A stretch of 64,000 bases of DNA from Epiperipatus broadwayi (lineage: Eukaryota > Onychophora > Udeonychophora > Euonychophora > Peripatidae), in assembly GCA_028023455.1 (NCBI GenBank), contig JAQFVV010012396.1, positions 21,328,750 through 21,392,749 of the forward strand. The letters are read 5' to 3'. Positions 10,412 through 21,645 of this stretch are shown one piece after another. Numbering within the stretch: position 1 is the first letter of the stretch; every line of letters starts with the position of its first letter. A model generated the notes under the pieces. That model did no database searches, was not told the DNA's origin, and saw only the letters and a program-made list of their open reading frames with translations. Position numbers and translations under genes: made by a program.

Positions 10412-10660
10412 TTGGCCACACGATTGGCACAACACAAGTATTCGTACAATAGAGCTCGCAACGATCCTTCCACTTATTCAGTTTTTTATCAGAACCAGTG
10501 CACAAGTCACCATGAGTGCATTCCGGACAATCCTACCATCGTATGTAGAGAGAGACATGACCTCAAAAGAAAGATCAAAGAGGCTTTATTTATCTCTCGT
10601 GACAGCGATGCCATAAACAGGAAGGACACATGTTTTTCTCTATCAAAAAGATGGAATTAG
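10412..10660 (+). pseudogene. PLE-2 GIY-YIG C-terminal fragment
   Basis: Frame encodes LATRLAQHKYSYNRARND through KIKEALFISRDSDAINRKD to a stop at 10660. It lacks the GIY strand, which lies 5' of the truncation, and so cannot be a complete nuclease. The frame is intact over 82 codons. Confidence 0.8.
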
Positions 10661-10846
10661 CATATTTGCATAAATTTAAACGTAAGCAAGCTATGATTAT
10701 GAAGGCAAGATCCTTTGAAAGCGCTCAGCTGTTTTAATATTTTTAGTTAGCTATTTGTATTTGTATTAACAGCTTTTGGGAGCAGTTGCGCCACACACGC
10801 ACTTGTGCTTGAATACATACATTTCCCAAAAGTAAAATTATTTAAC
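10412..10846 (+). mobile_element. PLE-2 forward truncated copy (pseudo-LTR-like)
   Basis: A 5'-truncated forward copy starting inside the GIY-YIG domain and running through the PLE-2 3' tail (cttttgggagcagttgcgcc, then a run ending in tttcccaaaag near 10833). The full element follows directly in the same orientation. Partial tandem copies upstream of a full PLE are the typical 'pseudo-LTR' arrangement of this class. Confidence 0.83.
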
Positions 10847-13330
10847 TTAATCGGATTATTACGTGCATGGAGAAACAAGTTGCTGACAGGCAGATATTAA
10901 AAATCAGCTTGTCGATTTGCAAACTACAACAAAGAATTATTTTCTTAAAAAGATGCAAACAATTCCATGTATTTCCTAGATTTTGCAGCTTCAATCTCAA
11001 TCGAGCAGTGTACAACTATAACAGCATTTACTGGCAAATGAGAAAACATCTTTTAGATCTCGTTATCAGAGGTTGCCAGAGGGCTTTGAAGAAACAGAGC
11101 AAAAGGAGCCATAGAATTTTGACACATTTTCCCAAAGACCCACTCGTCATCCATCACTGCACTAAGTTGGATAGGAAGTTGGCATTTAAATACCACAAGA
11201 AATTTGCGTTCCTAGCGCACAAGCAAGGAATAACCATCCCCGATGACAACAAGCAAACATTCGTGAATCTAACACAAACAATACTCCCTAAAGAAGTAAA
11301 AGATGTTCTAGCAAAAGGCCCCAGATTCGTCGGAGGGAAACAACCGGATATGGAATTAATAGCAGACATAGAGGCTGGACTCAATCAAGATCCGCAAAAG
11401 GACGAATATATAGCACAGATCAACACAGCAATGAGACACGCGGCTTTAAAACCAAATACCAAACAGTGGGACATAAAAGTAAAAACAACCAAGCAATTCT
11501 TTGAGTTAGAAAGAATCACATGCATGCGTGAAGACAAGGGAAACAGATTTGTGTTGATGCACACCCAGGAATATATTGACAAGATTAACACACAGATTGA
11601 TAAGTTACAATTTCAGAAAATTGATCAGTTCAGTATTGCTAACAATAGAGACAAATTAATTTCTTCCATTCTTAAAAAACATTGCAACAAAGCCTTCACA
11701 AAAGCAGAATATTACAGTCTATACCCATCATCATCAGTGCCACCCAGGATTTTTGGAAGTGCCAAAACGCATAAAGACAACACACTGGTCCGATTAATGC
11801 TAGATTTCAGTGGAGTACACTATGCAAAGACAGCCAAGTGGGTGAACAAAAAACTCATCCAAATGTTAGGCTTTGGAATATACACCATCAAGTCATCTGC
11901 ACAGTTCATTTCCTCCGTCAAAGATTTACAATTAAACCCAAACATCAGACTGGCCACTATGGACGTTTCCGAATTGTATGGCTCTGTCAATAGAAGCACA
12001 TCGATCCAAATAGTCAGAAATGAACTTTTGACATAAAAAATAGCTCAACCACTGGTTGACTTCATCCATGACTTTCTTTGTTGGTTGGACAGCAACATTG
12101 TGGCATTCTTCAGAAACCAGTGCTTCTCCATGAAACAAGGCTGGCCTATGGGACTACCACTGAGTGGTGTAGTCACCAGCATCTTCCTAAACTATTATGA
12201 GAGAAAAATCATACCTAGTCTAAACCCACCATGCCTTCTAGCATACACTAGATATGTGGATGACCTGTTCATTGCTGCCACCCCTGAGATCATTACACAG
12301 ATCAAAACCGAATAAGAAGCCAACACAGCACTAATTGTTAATGTCACAACTGAAGATACTCACCAACAAGTCAAATACCTTGATGTCAAAATAAAAAGAG
12401 AAAATAACCACTGCCATTATAGCATGGCCATCAAACCATTGGAAATCAGATGCCATACACACCCCCAATCTCACACACCCACAGCACATAAATTATCGGG
12501 TCTAGCATCTTTTTTGCATAGAAACAGATTGTTGTGTAAAATCGAGGCAGATGCAAAAACAAATGTAGCAGAATATAGAAATGATCTACTGAATTTAGGC
12601 TTCAGACAATCCATCATCGACAAAAAAATCTCACACATTCAGAATAAACCTCTCAACTCTCACGCCACACAGGATAAACCCAGATTATTACTTCCATACA
12701 TACCCAATTTACACAAGAAACTACATTCCATCTTTAACAACAAATATCAGCTCTGTTTTCGAACCCCTCCAAATTCTAACAATCTAATTAACAATACCAA
12801 AGATCAAACTCCACTGTTACAGACCCCCCATACAGTATATAACATTGCTTGTCCAAATAACTATTGCAAAGGCACATATTATGGGGAAAGCAGAGCATCT
12901 TTGGCCACATGATTGGCACAACACAAGTATTCGTACAATAGAGCTCGCAACGATCCTTCCACTTATTCAGTTTTTTATCAGCACCAGTGCACAAGTCACC
13001 ATGAGTGCATTCCGGACAATCCTACCATCATATGTAGAGAGAGACATGACCTCAAAAGAAAGATCAAAGAGGCTTTATTTATCTCTCGCGACAGCAATGC
13101 CATAAACAGGAAGGACACGTGTTTTTCTCTATCAAAAAATGGAATTAGCATATTTGCATAAATTTAAATGTAAGCAAGCTATGATTATGTAGGCAAGATC
13201 CTTTGAAAGCGCTCAGCTGTTTTAATATTTTTAGTTAGCTATTTGTATTTGTATTAACAGCTTTTGGGAGCAGTTGCGCCGCACACGCACTTGTGCTTGA
13301 ATACATTCATTTCCCAAAAGCAAAATTTAT
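10847..13330 (+). mobile_element. PLE-2, nearly full-length Penelope-like element
   Basis: About 2.5 kb with RT and GIY-YIG domains in one frame and a ~170-base 3' UTR, ending after tttcccaaaag near 13320. The same tail string just upstream of 10846 marks the end of the preceding partial copy. PLE-2 shares no obvious nucleotide similarity with PLE-1 and is less AT-rich, so two distinct PLE lineages are present within 10 kb. Confidence 0.87.
10867..13161 (+). pseudogene. PLE-2 RT / GIY-YIG polyprotein, three in-frame stops
   Basis: One continuous frame of 764 codons from the ATG at 10867, interrupted only by TAA at 12034, TAA at 12313 and TGA at 12910. Domains: basic N-terminal region typical of PLEs (~1-200); RT motif 1 REDKGNRFVLM (~221); motif 2a PPRIFGSAKTHKD (~291); motif A LATMDVSELYGSVN (~361) with its aspartate; motif B GWPMGLPLSG (~425); motif C YTRYVDDLFI (~460); YLDVKI (~504); a long linker; then GIY-YIG with TVYNIAC (~655), YYGES (~671) and the glutamate in KIKEALFI (~734). 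All breaks look like point substitutions; the TGA is CGA in the two other copies here, consistent with CpG decay. No frameshifts. The start is the first ATG after the preceding copy's tail. Not functional as it stands. Confidence 0.9.
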
Positions 13331-13555
13331 TTATAAGGGTGCCAGCCAACAAGATGAGATCTCATAAATCACAAAGGATCACTCAAGTCCACACACACAC
13401 ACACAATATGCTGTTTGGTCATATTTTGGTTTCTAACTTATTTGAAAAATTTTACTTCGAGATTTATATAAATGGTATAACAAATATATTAGCATAAGTT
13501 CTTCACTTATTTATTCAAGTGACTAACTTATGTTGCAAAATACAAGTATTTAAGA
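13331..13555. other. Spacer between PLE-2 and the 225-bp array
   Basis: Contains a short (CA)n run near 13391-13406 and no gene. The 77-residue open frame over 13264-13497 begins in the PLE-2 tail and is chance. Confidence 0.5.
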
Positions 13556-14400
13556 GGGTCTTCACTTATCATATCGTGTTACTAATAAAATAATTAATAT
13601 ATATGTATATAGCGAGTGTATACATGTTTAAAATACATTTATAATCATAAAGAGGGTATTCGCCTATCGTATCAAGTTACTAAAAAATACATATATATTT
13701 AGAGTGCATTTGTTTTAAAATGCATTTTGTTACTCAATAAATACATACATAATGAGCATATACATTTTTAACTTGGAAAATGGGTCTTCACCTATCTGTG
13801 GTTACTCTAAAAATTGCTGTCATTGAAGCATAATGTCCACTATATTGAACCGCTTGACATACAATTCCCAGTTTGAAGGTCTTCACCTATCATATCAGGT
13901 TACTAAAAATAATACAAGTATATTTTGAGCACATTTGTTTTAAAATACATTTTGTTACTTGATAAATATATATAGAAAGCGAACATATACATTTTTAACT
14001 TGGTAAATGGGTCTTCACCTATCTGTGGTTATTCTAAAAATTGCTGTCATTGAAGCATAATATCCACTACATCAAACCACTTGGCATGCAATTCCCAGTT
14101 TGAGGGTCTTTAACTATCATGTCAGGTTACTAAAAAAATAAATATTTTTTGAGTGCATTTGTTTTAAAATACATTTTGTTAATCAAAAAATATATAGAGA
14201 GAGCATGCGTATACATTTTTAACTCTGTAAATGGGTCTTCATCTATCTGTGGTTACACTAAAAATTGCTGTCATTGAAGTGTAATTACATCGGACCACTT
14301 GACATGCAATTCCCAGTTTGAAGGTCTTCATCTATCATGTCAGGTTGCTAAAAATAAAATAACATATATACGTATATCATGGATGTATTTATTTTTAAAA
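13556..14400 (+). repeat. ~225-bp composite tandem array
   Basis: The string gtcttcacctatctgtggtta and its variants begin at 13784, 14011 and 14235 (periods 227 and 224). Between them lies a second related string, gtcttcacctatcatatcagg, so each unit is made of two half-units that share a head (gtcttc-acctatc...ggtta...taaaaa) but have different bodies: one has ttgctgtcattgaag, the other the tract tttgttttaaaatacatttt. The first units (13556-13780) are more diverged. No coding potential. Confidence 0.85.
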
Positions 14401-17396
14401 TACATTTATAATTGAATCAGATCTTGGAATTATTTTCATCAAAATCTAGGAAAAAGCAAAAATATACTTGTATGTGGGTTTATTGATCAAAATCCCACAT
14501 TTGGATGATCGGTCTCAGGAAGAGAAAAAATTATTACACCATTTATACATGTTCATACTTTACAGGCACAATCCAGGAAAAGAAAAAAAATCCATATATA
14601 TCTTTCCATTCTTTCTATTACCTATTAACAAAATTTATTGTTCAATATCTATTTTATTTATTGTACGAGCCAGGTTTGCAACAACAAAAAAAAATCCATT
14701 GACATCAGAATTCGGTGAACAAAAAAAATTCTACACATATATGTATGTTCTTAATCTACAGGGTGTTATCATAACTAATTGCTTGCCTCACAAATGGTCA
14801 TCCATATTCCAGTTAAGAAAAAAAATGTCTATACATACATATTAAATTAAGAAGTTTTTTTGAAACATGTTTTTTTTTAAATTTTATTTTTTCTCCAAAA
14901 ATTCAACAAAGGATTAATTAAGCTAATTTAACAATTGTTATCTTTGATTTTGAAAATGTTGTTTTTCCAACATGTGTTTTTTTAAAGAAATAAATCAATG
15001 ACAGCAAAAGTTAATTAATTTAAACCTTTTCCAGCTCTATATGCTAACCCATGTCAATGGATTTAGGTCATTTGAAATCGACCACTTTTTGAGCTACAGT
15101 ACTATTTATATGATTGTTTGAAAGCTTAGAAAAAGTCCCATAAGATGCTGACCTCTCTTGAATTATTTTACAAGTAAAAAATCAATAAATGTGATGTTGT
15201 AAGTCTAACAAAAAAAGGGGACAGTCCATTCTTGCCACTGATTGGTTATTAATCATAGAGGATAAAGAAAACTGCTTGTCAATAAATTTTATCACTATGA
15301 TTTCTTTTGTTTCATTTTGAAAGTGATAAACGAATGTTTTAGACCATTTTAAAAGTATTTTTTGACATATTATAAATTATTTTGATAAAATATGCTAAAA
15401 ATAAAATTATTTAAGAAAAATAGTTAAGATTTTAGAAAAAAAAATTTACTTTTTCCAACATAAAATTAGGAAATAAATCACTGATGTCAGCAACACTTTT
15501 TAGTTGGTGAGTAACGTTCATTTTAGATTTGCTGCTATTGAATATTTTTCTAATTATAAATAAAAATTTATTTTTGCAAAAAACTTTTGTTCACTTTCAT
15601 AACATGACAAATTATTAATATACTTTTTTTCAAATAAAACTAAAGTGAATATAATATTAAAAGATGAATATATTTTTATGGCTGAGTTTGTGAATTAACC
15701 AATTAAAAGTTTAGAGTTTTATCTCACTTGGCCAATAAAATTAATTACCACTGTAAGAGTTAATGAATAGAAATCAATTGGTTAATTGTAATTTTTATAA
15801 AACTATTTTTTTTGATAAAATGAATAAGGTTATATTTTCATATTATCATGTCATTTTTAAAATGTTTGTTTATTGTTAATCAGCTAGTTATTAAATAATT
15901 AGTTAAAATACTTTAGTGTTAATGTCTTTATTTTTTCATGTATTTGTTACATGAAGTGGCAGTGTATGACTTGAATTTCAATACACCTTAGAGTGTAGAG
16001 ATTTCCAAATTATTCTAGTAAACCTATTTAATTACAGTAGATTAAACCTATATTTTTTTTAAAAATATTTAAACCATTATATTTATTTATTTAATGCTCA
16101 CAATATATAGTTCATAGAGTTCTTGCTTCCTGGGCTAGATTAAAGCATAATGATTAGTTATAAATCTTAGGGATTTATCTTGGAGATTGGATATTTAGAT
16201 AATAACCCCAGAAAGTGCAAACATATCTTTTTTAAAGTCCATGCACTACATTTTTTTTATATTTTTTTTTATTAAAAATTAAGTTTATAGCTGGCCAGTA
16301 CATAAATAATATTATATGTCCAAAGCATTGATGATGACCAGCACAATTCTGTACCATAGCATCATATTTTTGTTGTTACATTCTGATGGATTACTACTTA
16401 AGTCTGTGCATACAAATTAATCTTAAAATAATTTGTCCCAAGTTTGGCAGTCACTAAATAATTAGCCTGTTTATAATGTATTTCTTTTAAATCCAGTCCA
16501 AGGTTGACAGTTGATTTTATGATTCTTGACTGGTTTTGTTGTTGATTGTTCATGATGATGAATGATTTGATTTCTTTTGTTTAATGCTGGATGAACTTAT
16601 AGTTAGTTTTATTTTTTGTTGATCTTTCATGCTCATTATTTTTATATTTATATTGATTACTTATTTTATGGGGTTGATGATGATTTCCCATCTCCCCATA
16701 TTCCCATAACCCCATGCCATCCCATGTTTTGATATCATTACAATATATATATACATTAACTCATGCGTAGACAAATATGTACAGTATATAATGTGTAAGC
16801 ATATATTTCTTAAGATATATTTTTTAAATACTTAAGAAATCATTGACTTTCATTTTGTTTTGTTTTTTATAAGAAATGTTCTAATAAAAATATTATATTT
16901 ATGTGATTTTTCCAGAAAAATGTCTGAGAATCTAAGAAATGCTATTTTCTTGACAAACTTGAGAAAACTATCCATCATGTACAATGTAGATTTCAGATTT
17001 GTATTCTTCCAAAAACTTTATGTAAACAATTTTGACACCCTAACATGCTGCTATATTGATTTTATTTAACATTTCTTGAAGTTGTAGATAGCTTAAAAGA
17101 GTTCTTATGTATTAGAACCTGCTATACTTTTTCACATTAACCCATAAATTTCTAACTTTGTGATCCTGTCATATTCATCCTGCAATCTCATCAAATAACA
17201 TAAACATTGGAACTTCTGACAAACGTAAGTGATAAATTTGTATACAAAAATAATAAAAGTACACTATGATACTAAATAAAAACTGGTAAATGTGAGTTTT
17301 TCTTTCATCATGGTACTAGAGGATAGAACAGTGGCAACTGTGGTGGAAGTGATCAAACAAAATATTGAAAATGGCTTGACAATTTCTGGAAAGCTT
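14401..17396. other. AT-rich intergenic DNA
   Basis: Long A/T tracts and no recognised element. Open frames of 60-125 codons at 14468-14845 and 16860-17069 are lysine/isoleucine/phenylalanine-rich and typical of chance in AT-rich DNA. A 45-codon frame from the ATG at 17311 is the least biased, but I recognise no family in it. Confidence 0.5.
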
Positions 17397-17775
17397 ATAA
17401 AACTAAGGAACTATGATCTGCCTGCAGAGATTGCCCAAAGAAAATGACACTTTTGATTGCATTCTGGACAATATTAAAAAATATGTTTACCATATTGATA
17501 CCATTACAATAAAAGTATATAAAATTGAGAAACGATATGTTGGCTGCACAAAACAATGATGCTTTTGTCTGCATTCTGGACAATATTAAAAAAAAATGCG
17601 TCCACTTCATTAATTCTGTTTTAATAAAAAAAAATTTTTTTCCTATAAAGCATACAAATCAGTAGACTTATGATCTTCTGGCTTAACAAAGAATATGGAG
17701 TTTTTATTTGCATTCTGGATAAAATTAAAAAAACTGTCCACTCCATTGATTCCATTTTATTAAAAGTTTACTAAT
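17397..17775 (+). repeat. Degenerate tandem repeat, about three units
   Basis: The string gcattctggacaatattaaa occurs at 17459 and 17571, with a variant at 17710, each followed by a run ending in a form of ttgattccattttaataaaa. Periods are ~112 and ~139, the last unit carrying an insertion. A 71-residue reverse frame here is a by-product of the repeat. Confidence 0.7.
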
Positions 17776-17940
17776 TTTTTTTATGTTTTAATAAGTTTTC
17801 TAATTTCATTTTTTGTTTTTTAACACTATAAATGTAGTTAGTCATTTCTTGATAAATATCCTATGGAATCATTATATCACATAAACACATGCTTTAACTC
17901 TCCATTAAAAATCTGAATCACACATAAGTTTTTTATAGTA

Positions 17941-18055
17941 TTTTTTCTTTTTTTTTTTCCATATGCCATAGCATTGGCCGGCATGCAAACCCACAACCAT
18001 CTGCAACCAACTACTTGCTTGCAAGGTGGTTGTGATGACCTCTCAGCTAACAATT
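17941..18055 (-). mobile_element. SINE-A copy (tRNA-derived), minus strand
   Basis: Read on the minus strand: gagaggtcatcacaaccacc, a B-box-like gggtttgcatgcc, then gctatggcatatgg and a poly(A) tail (the T run at 17941-17958). The layout matches the SINE-A copies at 37.3 and 56.5 kb. A segment between head and B box is longer than in the others, so this is a diverged or variant member. Confidence 0.65.
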
Positions 18056-20239
18056 CTTTTTCACTTGTTTTACTGTCCATTTTGTAATTAATATAGTTAT
18101 TATTTTTTTGGATTTGTAAATATTATGATTTGTAAGTATTATGATTAAAATTTGTCAATTTTCTGCTTGCTACCAATGAGGATGCAATTAAAATAAAGTA
18201 GTAATGTTTGGAAACCTTCTGCAGAGAGATATATGATTTATTTCATTGTGATAATTCCTGTTATATATACATAGTAAGAATGTTTTGATTTTAAGTGAAT
18301 GAATAGATGTCATAATAAATTTATTTGCTTTTCATTTTGCTCATATAGTATTTTTTTGGGTTAATTTTACTTTAGTGTTCATTTTGTAATCTCATGCCAG
18401 TGTTATTTTATATAGTATTTTTTAATTTTAGGTAAAATTTGGGAATTGATCCCCATGTTTGTGATGGCAGAATTCTACACCTTGTGCAGGAGGAAAGGAT
18501 AGCTGCAGCAGCCCAAAGTGCCATTTTATAATGTGTATTTATTATTTTTGTGTAGAAGTGTATACTTTCATATTGTTGAAAATGGACTTTTTCAGATTTC
18601 ATCTGGTATCATTAATGTTATGATTTAGGGCTGCTCTGCTTTTTCACATATGTATCTGTCTGCTAACTTTCTACACCTTGCAAAAGTGTCATAAAATAAT
18701 ATGTACATGTGATTTTTTTTGACAAATTTTCACCTTAGTTTGTCAGAAGCTTCAGTGTACACATTATTTGATGAGATTTCAAGATTAGAAAGTTATCAGA
18801 GATTGATATTTATGTAGTAAATCTAATATGTAAATGCCCTTAAAAAATTTTCAAACTAACAATCTACAATATATATATTTCTAAACTTGGTATCACATCC
18901 AAATTTATGTTTAAAATTATTCAATAGTTTTTCCAGATTTAGCATTAAATAATTTTCTACTAGTTTTAAAATGTTAAATTTACCAAAGTCAGTTTATACA
19001 TCTGTATAAATATTTTTTAATTTTTTGTCCAATTTAAAATTTGCTGAACCAACTTTAGTATGCACACTTGATATAATTTTATCAAGTTAAATAACTAATC
19101 ATGTCATTCTGTTTGATATATTATCTCCAAATTTTATTTATTATGAATCCAACTTCTGTTACGTCATCAATTTTTGGCTTTTATATCAAATCAACTGTCA
19201 ATTCATTTTTTTTAATTTTACAAATCTTGAAAACATCCTATTTAATATTAGTTATTATTGCTTTTATTTCTTGCAAACGTTCTTTATTTAAAGTTAAACT
19301 ATAATTATTAGTAGCCATTAACAAAATAACTCAGTTAATTAGAGCATTATGTCAACACTTTAAGGTGAAAATTCATTTTTAATTTGAATGGAACCTTGTA
19401 AGTCTTTTATTATATTCCTCCATATTTGAACATTTTATTTTTATAATCAATTTTTTTATATAATATGCTGATAATATTTGACATTTTAAAATACGAAATT
19501 AAATTTTTAAATAAAGTTATTTTATAAGATAATGGAGCTTGTTCTCATTAAGTTTTTAGAATGAAATATTAGATAATCTTTGAACAAATTTTCAACTCAA
19601 AACATTAGTAGAGTGAAATATTAGATATTTTAATTATATGTTATCAAAACTAAGATAAATTTAGAGTCATTTATCCTAAAAGCCATATTAAAACTAAAAA
19701 TCTTATTTATTGTTTAAAAATTTAAAAAAATAATTACTTTCCCATTTGATAAAGGTGTTTCTATAGTTAGCAAGTAGAAATTGCTTCTGCTATGTTGTAA
19801 CAACTTTGTCTTTTTACAAAATAAATGTCAAAAAAAATATTGTTGTGGTGATGTCATTTTCTGGTTTAAAATAATTCTTAATAGTTTATAAATATTCTTT
19901 AATTTGCAAACAAATTACTGATAATTACAATTTAGTCTTGTGCTAAAATAGTCAATAAGAAATTCTCATCTCTAATAACAACTAGGCCAACTCCCACATG
20001 GTATTATCATTTAAATAGGCTGTTCTTAATCATGCAAAATACTATTGCCATTGATCAAAAGATCTGTATTCAATTGATGTCATAAGATTTTTTTTTCAAT
20101 TAATACATTTAAACTGAGACTGTGCAAACAAAAACTGTAGACTGTGATGTAAGGTTATAGATAGGCTTAAACAATGTACAGAATATATAGTACTCACAGC
20201 ACAAAAACAAAATCTATGTTAAAATACCATTGTTCTAAA
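18056..20239. other. AT-rich intergenic DNA
   Basis: No gene supported. A 29-codon plus-strand open frame at 18442-18531 (ends EERIAAAAQSAIL-stop) sits in a less AT-rich patch and looks protein-like, but no splice acceptor fits its frame and I cannot identify it. Confidence 0.45.
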
Positions 20240-20482
20240 TCAGATGTTTAAATTCAATATTCACAAATCTAAAGGTCTAAGTCAAATTGCAATGTCTGTA
20301 CAGTCACTGGCAAACCAAAAGTATCTAAAGAAGAGAGGAGAATAATACTACTCACAACATTATGTTACTTACTAAGCTCTGTGCTATTATTAGCAGTTGA
20401 ATGTATTTTGAATATTTAAATAAAGTTTGAATTTCACTAAAGAAAACCAATATTTTATATTAGATGAAGAAAATAATCCAAC
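20240..20482 (+). mobile_element. SINE-B copy, diverged
   Basis: Matches the SINE-B body at 59.4-59.7 kb in order: ttaaattcaatattc, gaataatactact, ttacttactaa, tatttaaataaagttt and aatccaacatat. The tRNA-like head is not recognisable. Substitutions are frequent, so this is an old insertion. Confidence 0.65.
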
Positions 20483-21076
20483 ATATATGGGAGTTAACAG
20501 ACCCCAAAAGTGCTAAGCCAAATATTATTATTATTTATTAGTTTAATAACCACCAATTTGTGTTAAAGTGCAACATAATCATAAATACTGGGCAAATATC
20601 ATGTCATCATGAGTAATAGTATATGTAAGTAATATAGTGGTTTTAATAGTCTTTGCTTTTCATTATCAACTACTTTTTGACAAATTACATTACAGTCTTT
20701 AGAAAATAAAGAACATAATTTATTTGATATATATTGTAATTGTAAATAAAAAGATAGCAATCGCATTCTGACTTCTTCAAAAGCTAATATTTTAGTTAAG
20801 CTACCTGATAAGAATGGTCTTGGTGTTTTTTTTTTTTATCATAATAAACTTACTATTTTGGTTGAATTATATTTGTAAGCATGTCATCCATGTTCACTAA
20901 CTAAGCAAACAATCATATAATAATAGTGGTTGTAAAATAATATATACAAAACTTCATTAAAATTTTTCCAATGTTTGTATGTAAATACATGCAAATATCA
21001 AATAAAATGAAAATTTTATAAGAAAAGCTAATGATAAAAGTATCACTTAAAATAAAAATGAAAAATATTTTCATGG
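20483..21076. other. AT-rich intergenic DNA
   Basis: Nothing beyond A/T-rich low complexity was recognised. Confidence 0.5.
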
Positions 21077-21184
21077 CGACATTATGTTACAAAACATGCG
21101 ACATTACATTACAAAACACGTGACATTACGTTACAAAACACGCAACATTACTTTACAAAACACGCAACATTACATTACAAAACA
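21077..21184 (+). repeat. 22-bp minisatellite, five units
   Basis: Five consecutive units of the form (c/t)(g/a)acatta(n)(n)ttacaaaacac(g), period 22, starting at 21077. Three of the junctions keep a CpG (acacgtg, acacgca), which is rare in the surrounding DNA. Confidence 0.88.
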
Positions 21185-21553
21185 ATTGCATAAATAGGAA
21201 AAAGTTAATAAAATAAAATAAGGACAATATTAAATGTAGTATATATATAACCAGAAAAAATACAAAAGAAAAAAAAATTGGCAAAATTGTGTGCCTATTT
21301 TAATGTAAAAAAATGTAACAATAATATATATACTCAGATAAACATTTAACAAATAAATAAAGTAATAGCATTAAAACTTTGTAATTAAGTTTTATTATCA
21401 AATTAATAGAACTGTAACATTCAGATCAAAAACATGGACATACATAAATATTAAACAATTATAAAATTATTATTTTAATGAGAATGTTTTAGATCGTTCA
21501 TAAGCAAGTTGAAATTTAGTAAAAGATTATATATAATAGGTATATATGTTTGT

Positions 21554-21554
<1 letters not shown>

Positions 21555-21642
<88 letters not shown>
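21555..21642. repeat. (TA)n microsatellite
   Basis: About 88 bases of alternating T and A with two short ac interruptions. The tyrosine/isoleucine-rich reverse frame across it is an artefact. Confidence 0.95.

Positions 21643-21645
<3 letters not shown>

Noticed and set aside
14468-14845. 125-residue plus-strand open frame
   Set aside because: Lysine/isoleucine/tyrosine-rich composition of AT-rich DNA, no domain, overlapping frame equally open.
18442-18531. Short alanine-containing open frame
   Set aside because: The nearby acceptor would place a stop in its frame; too short to support.
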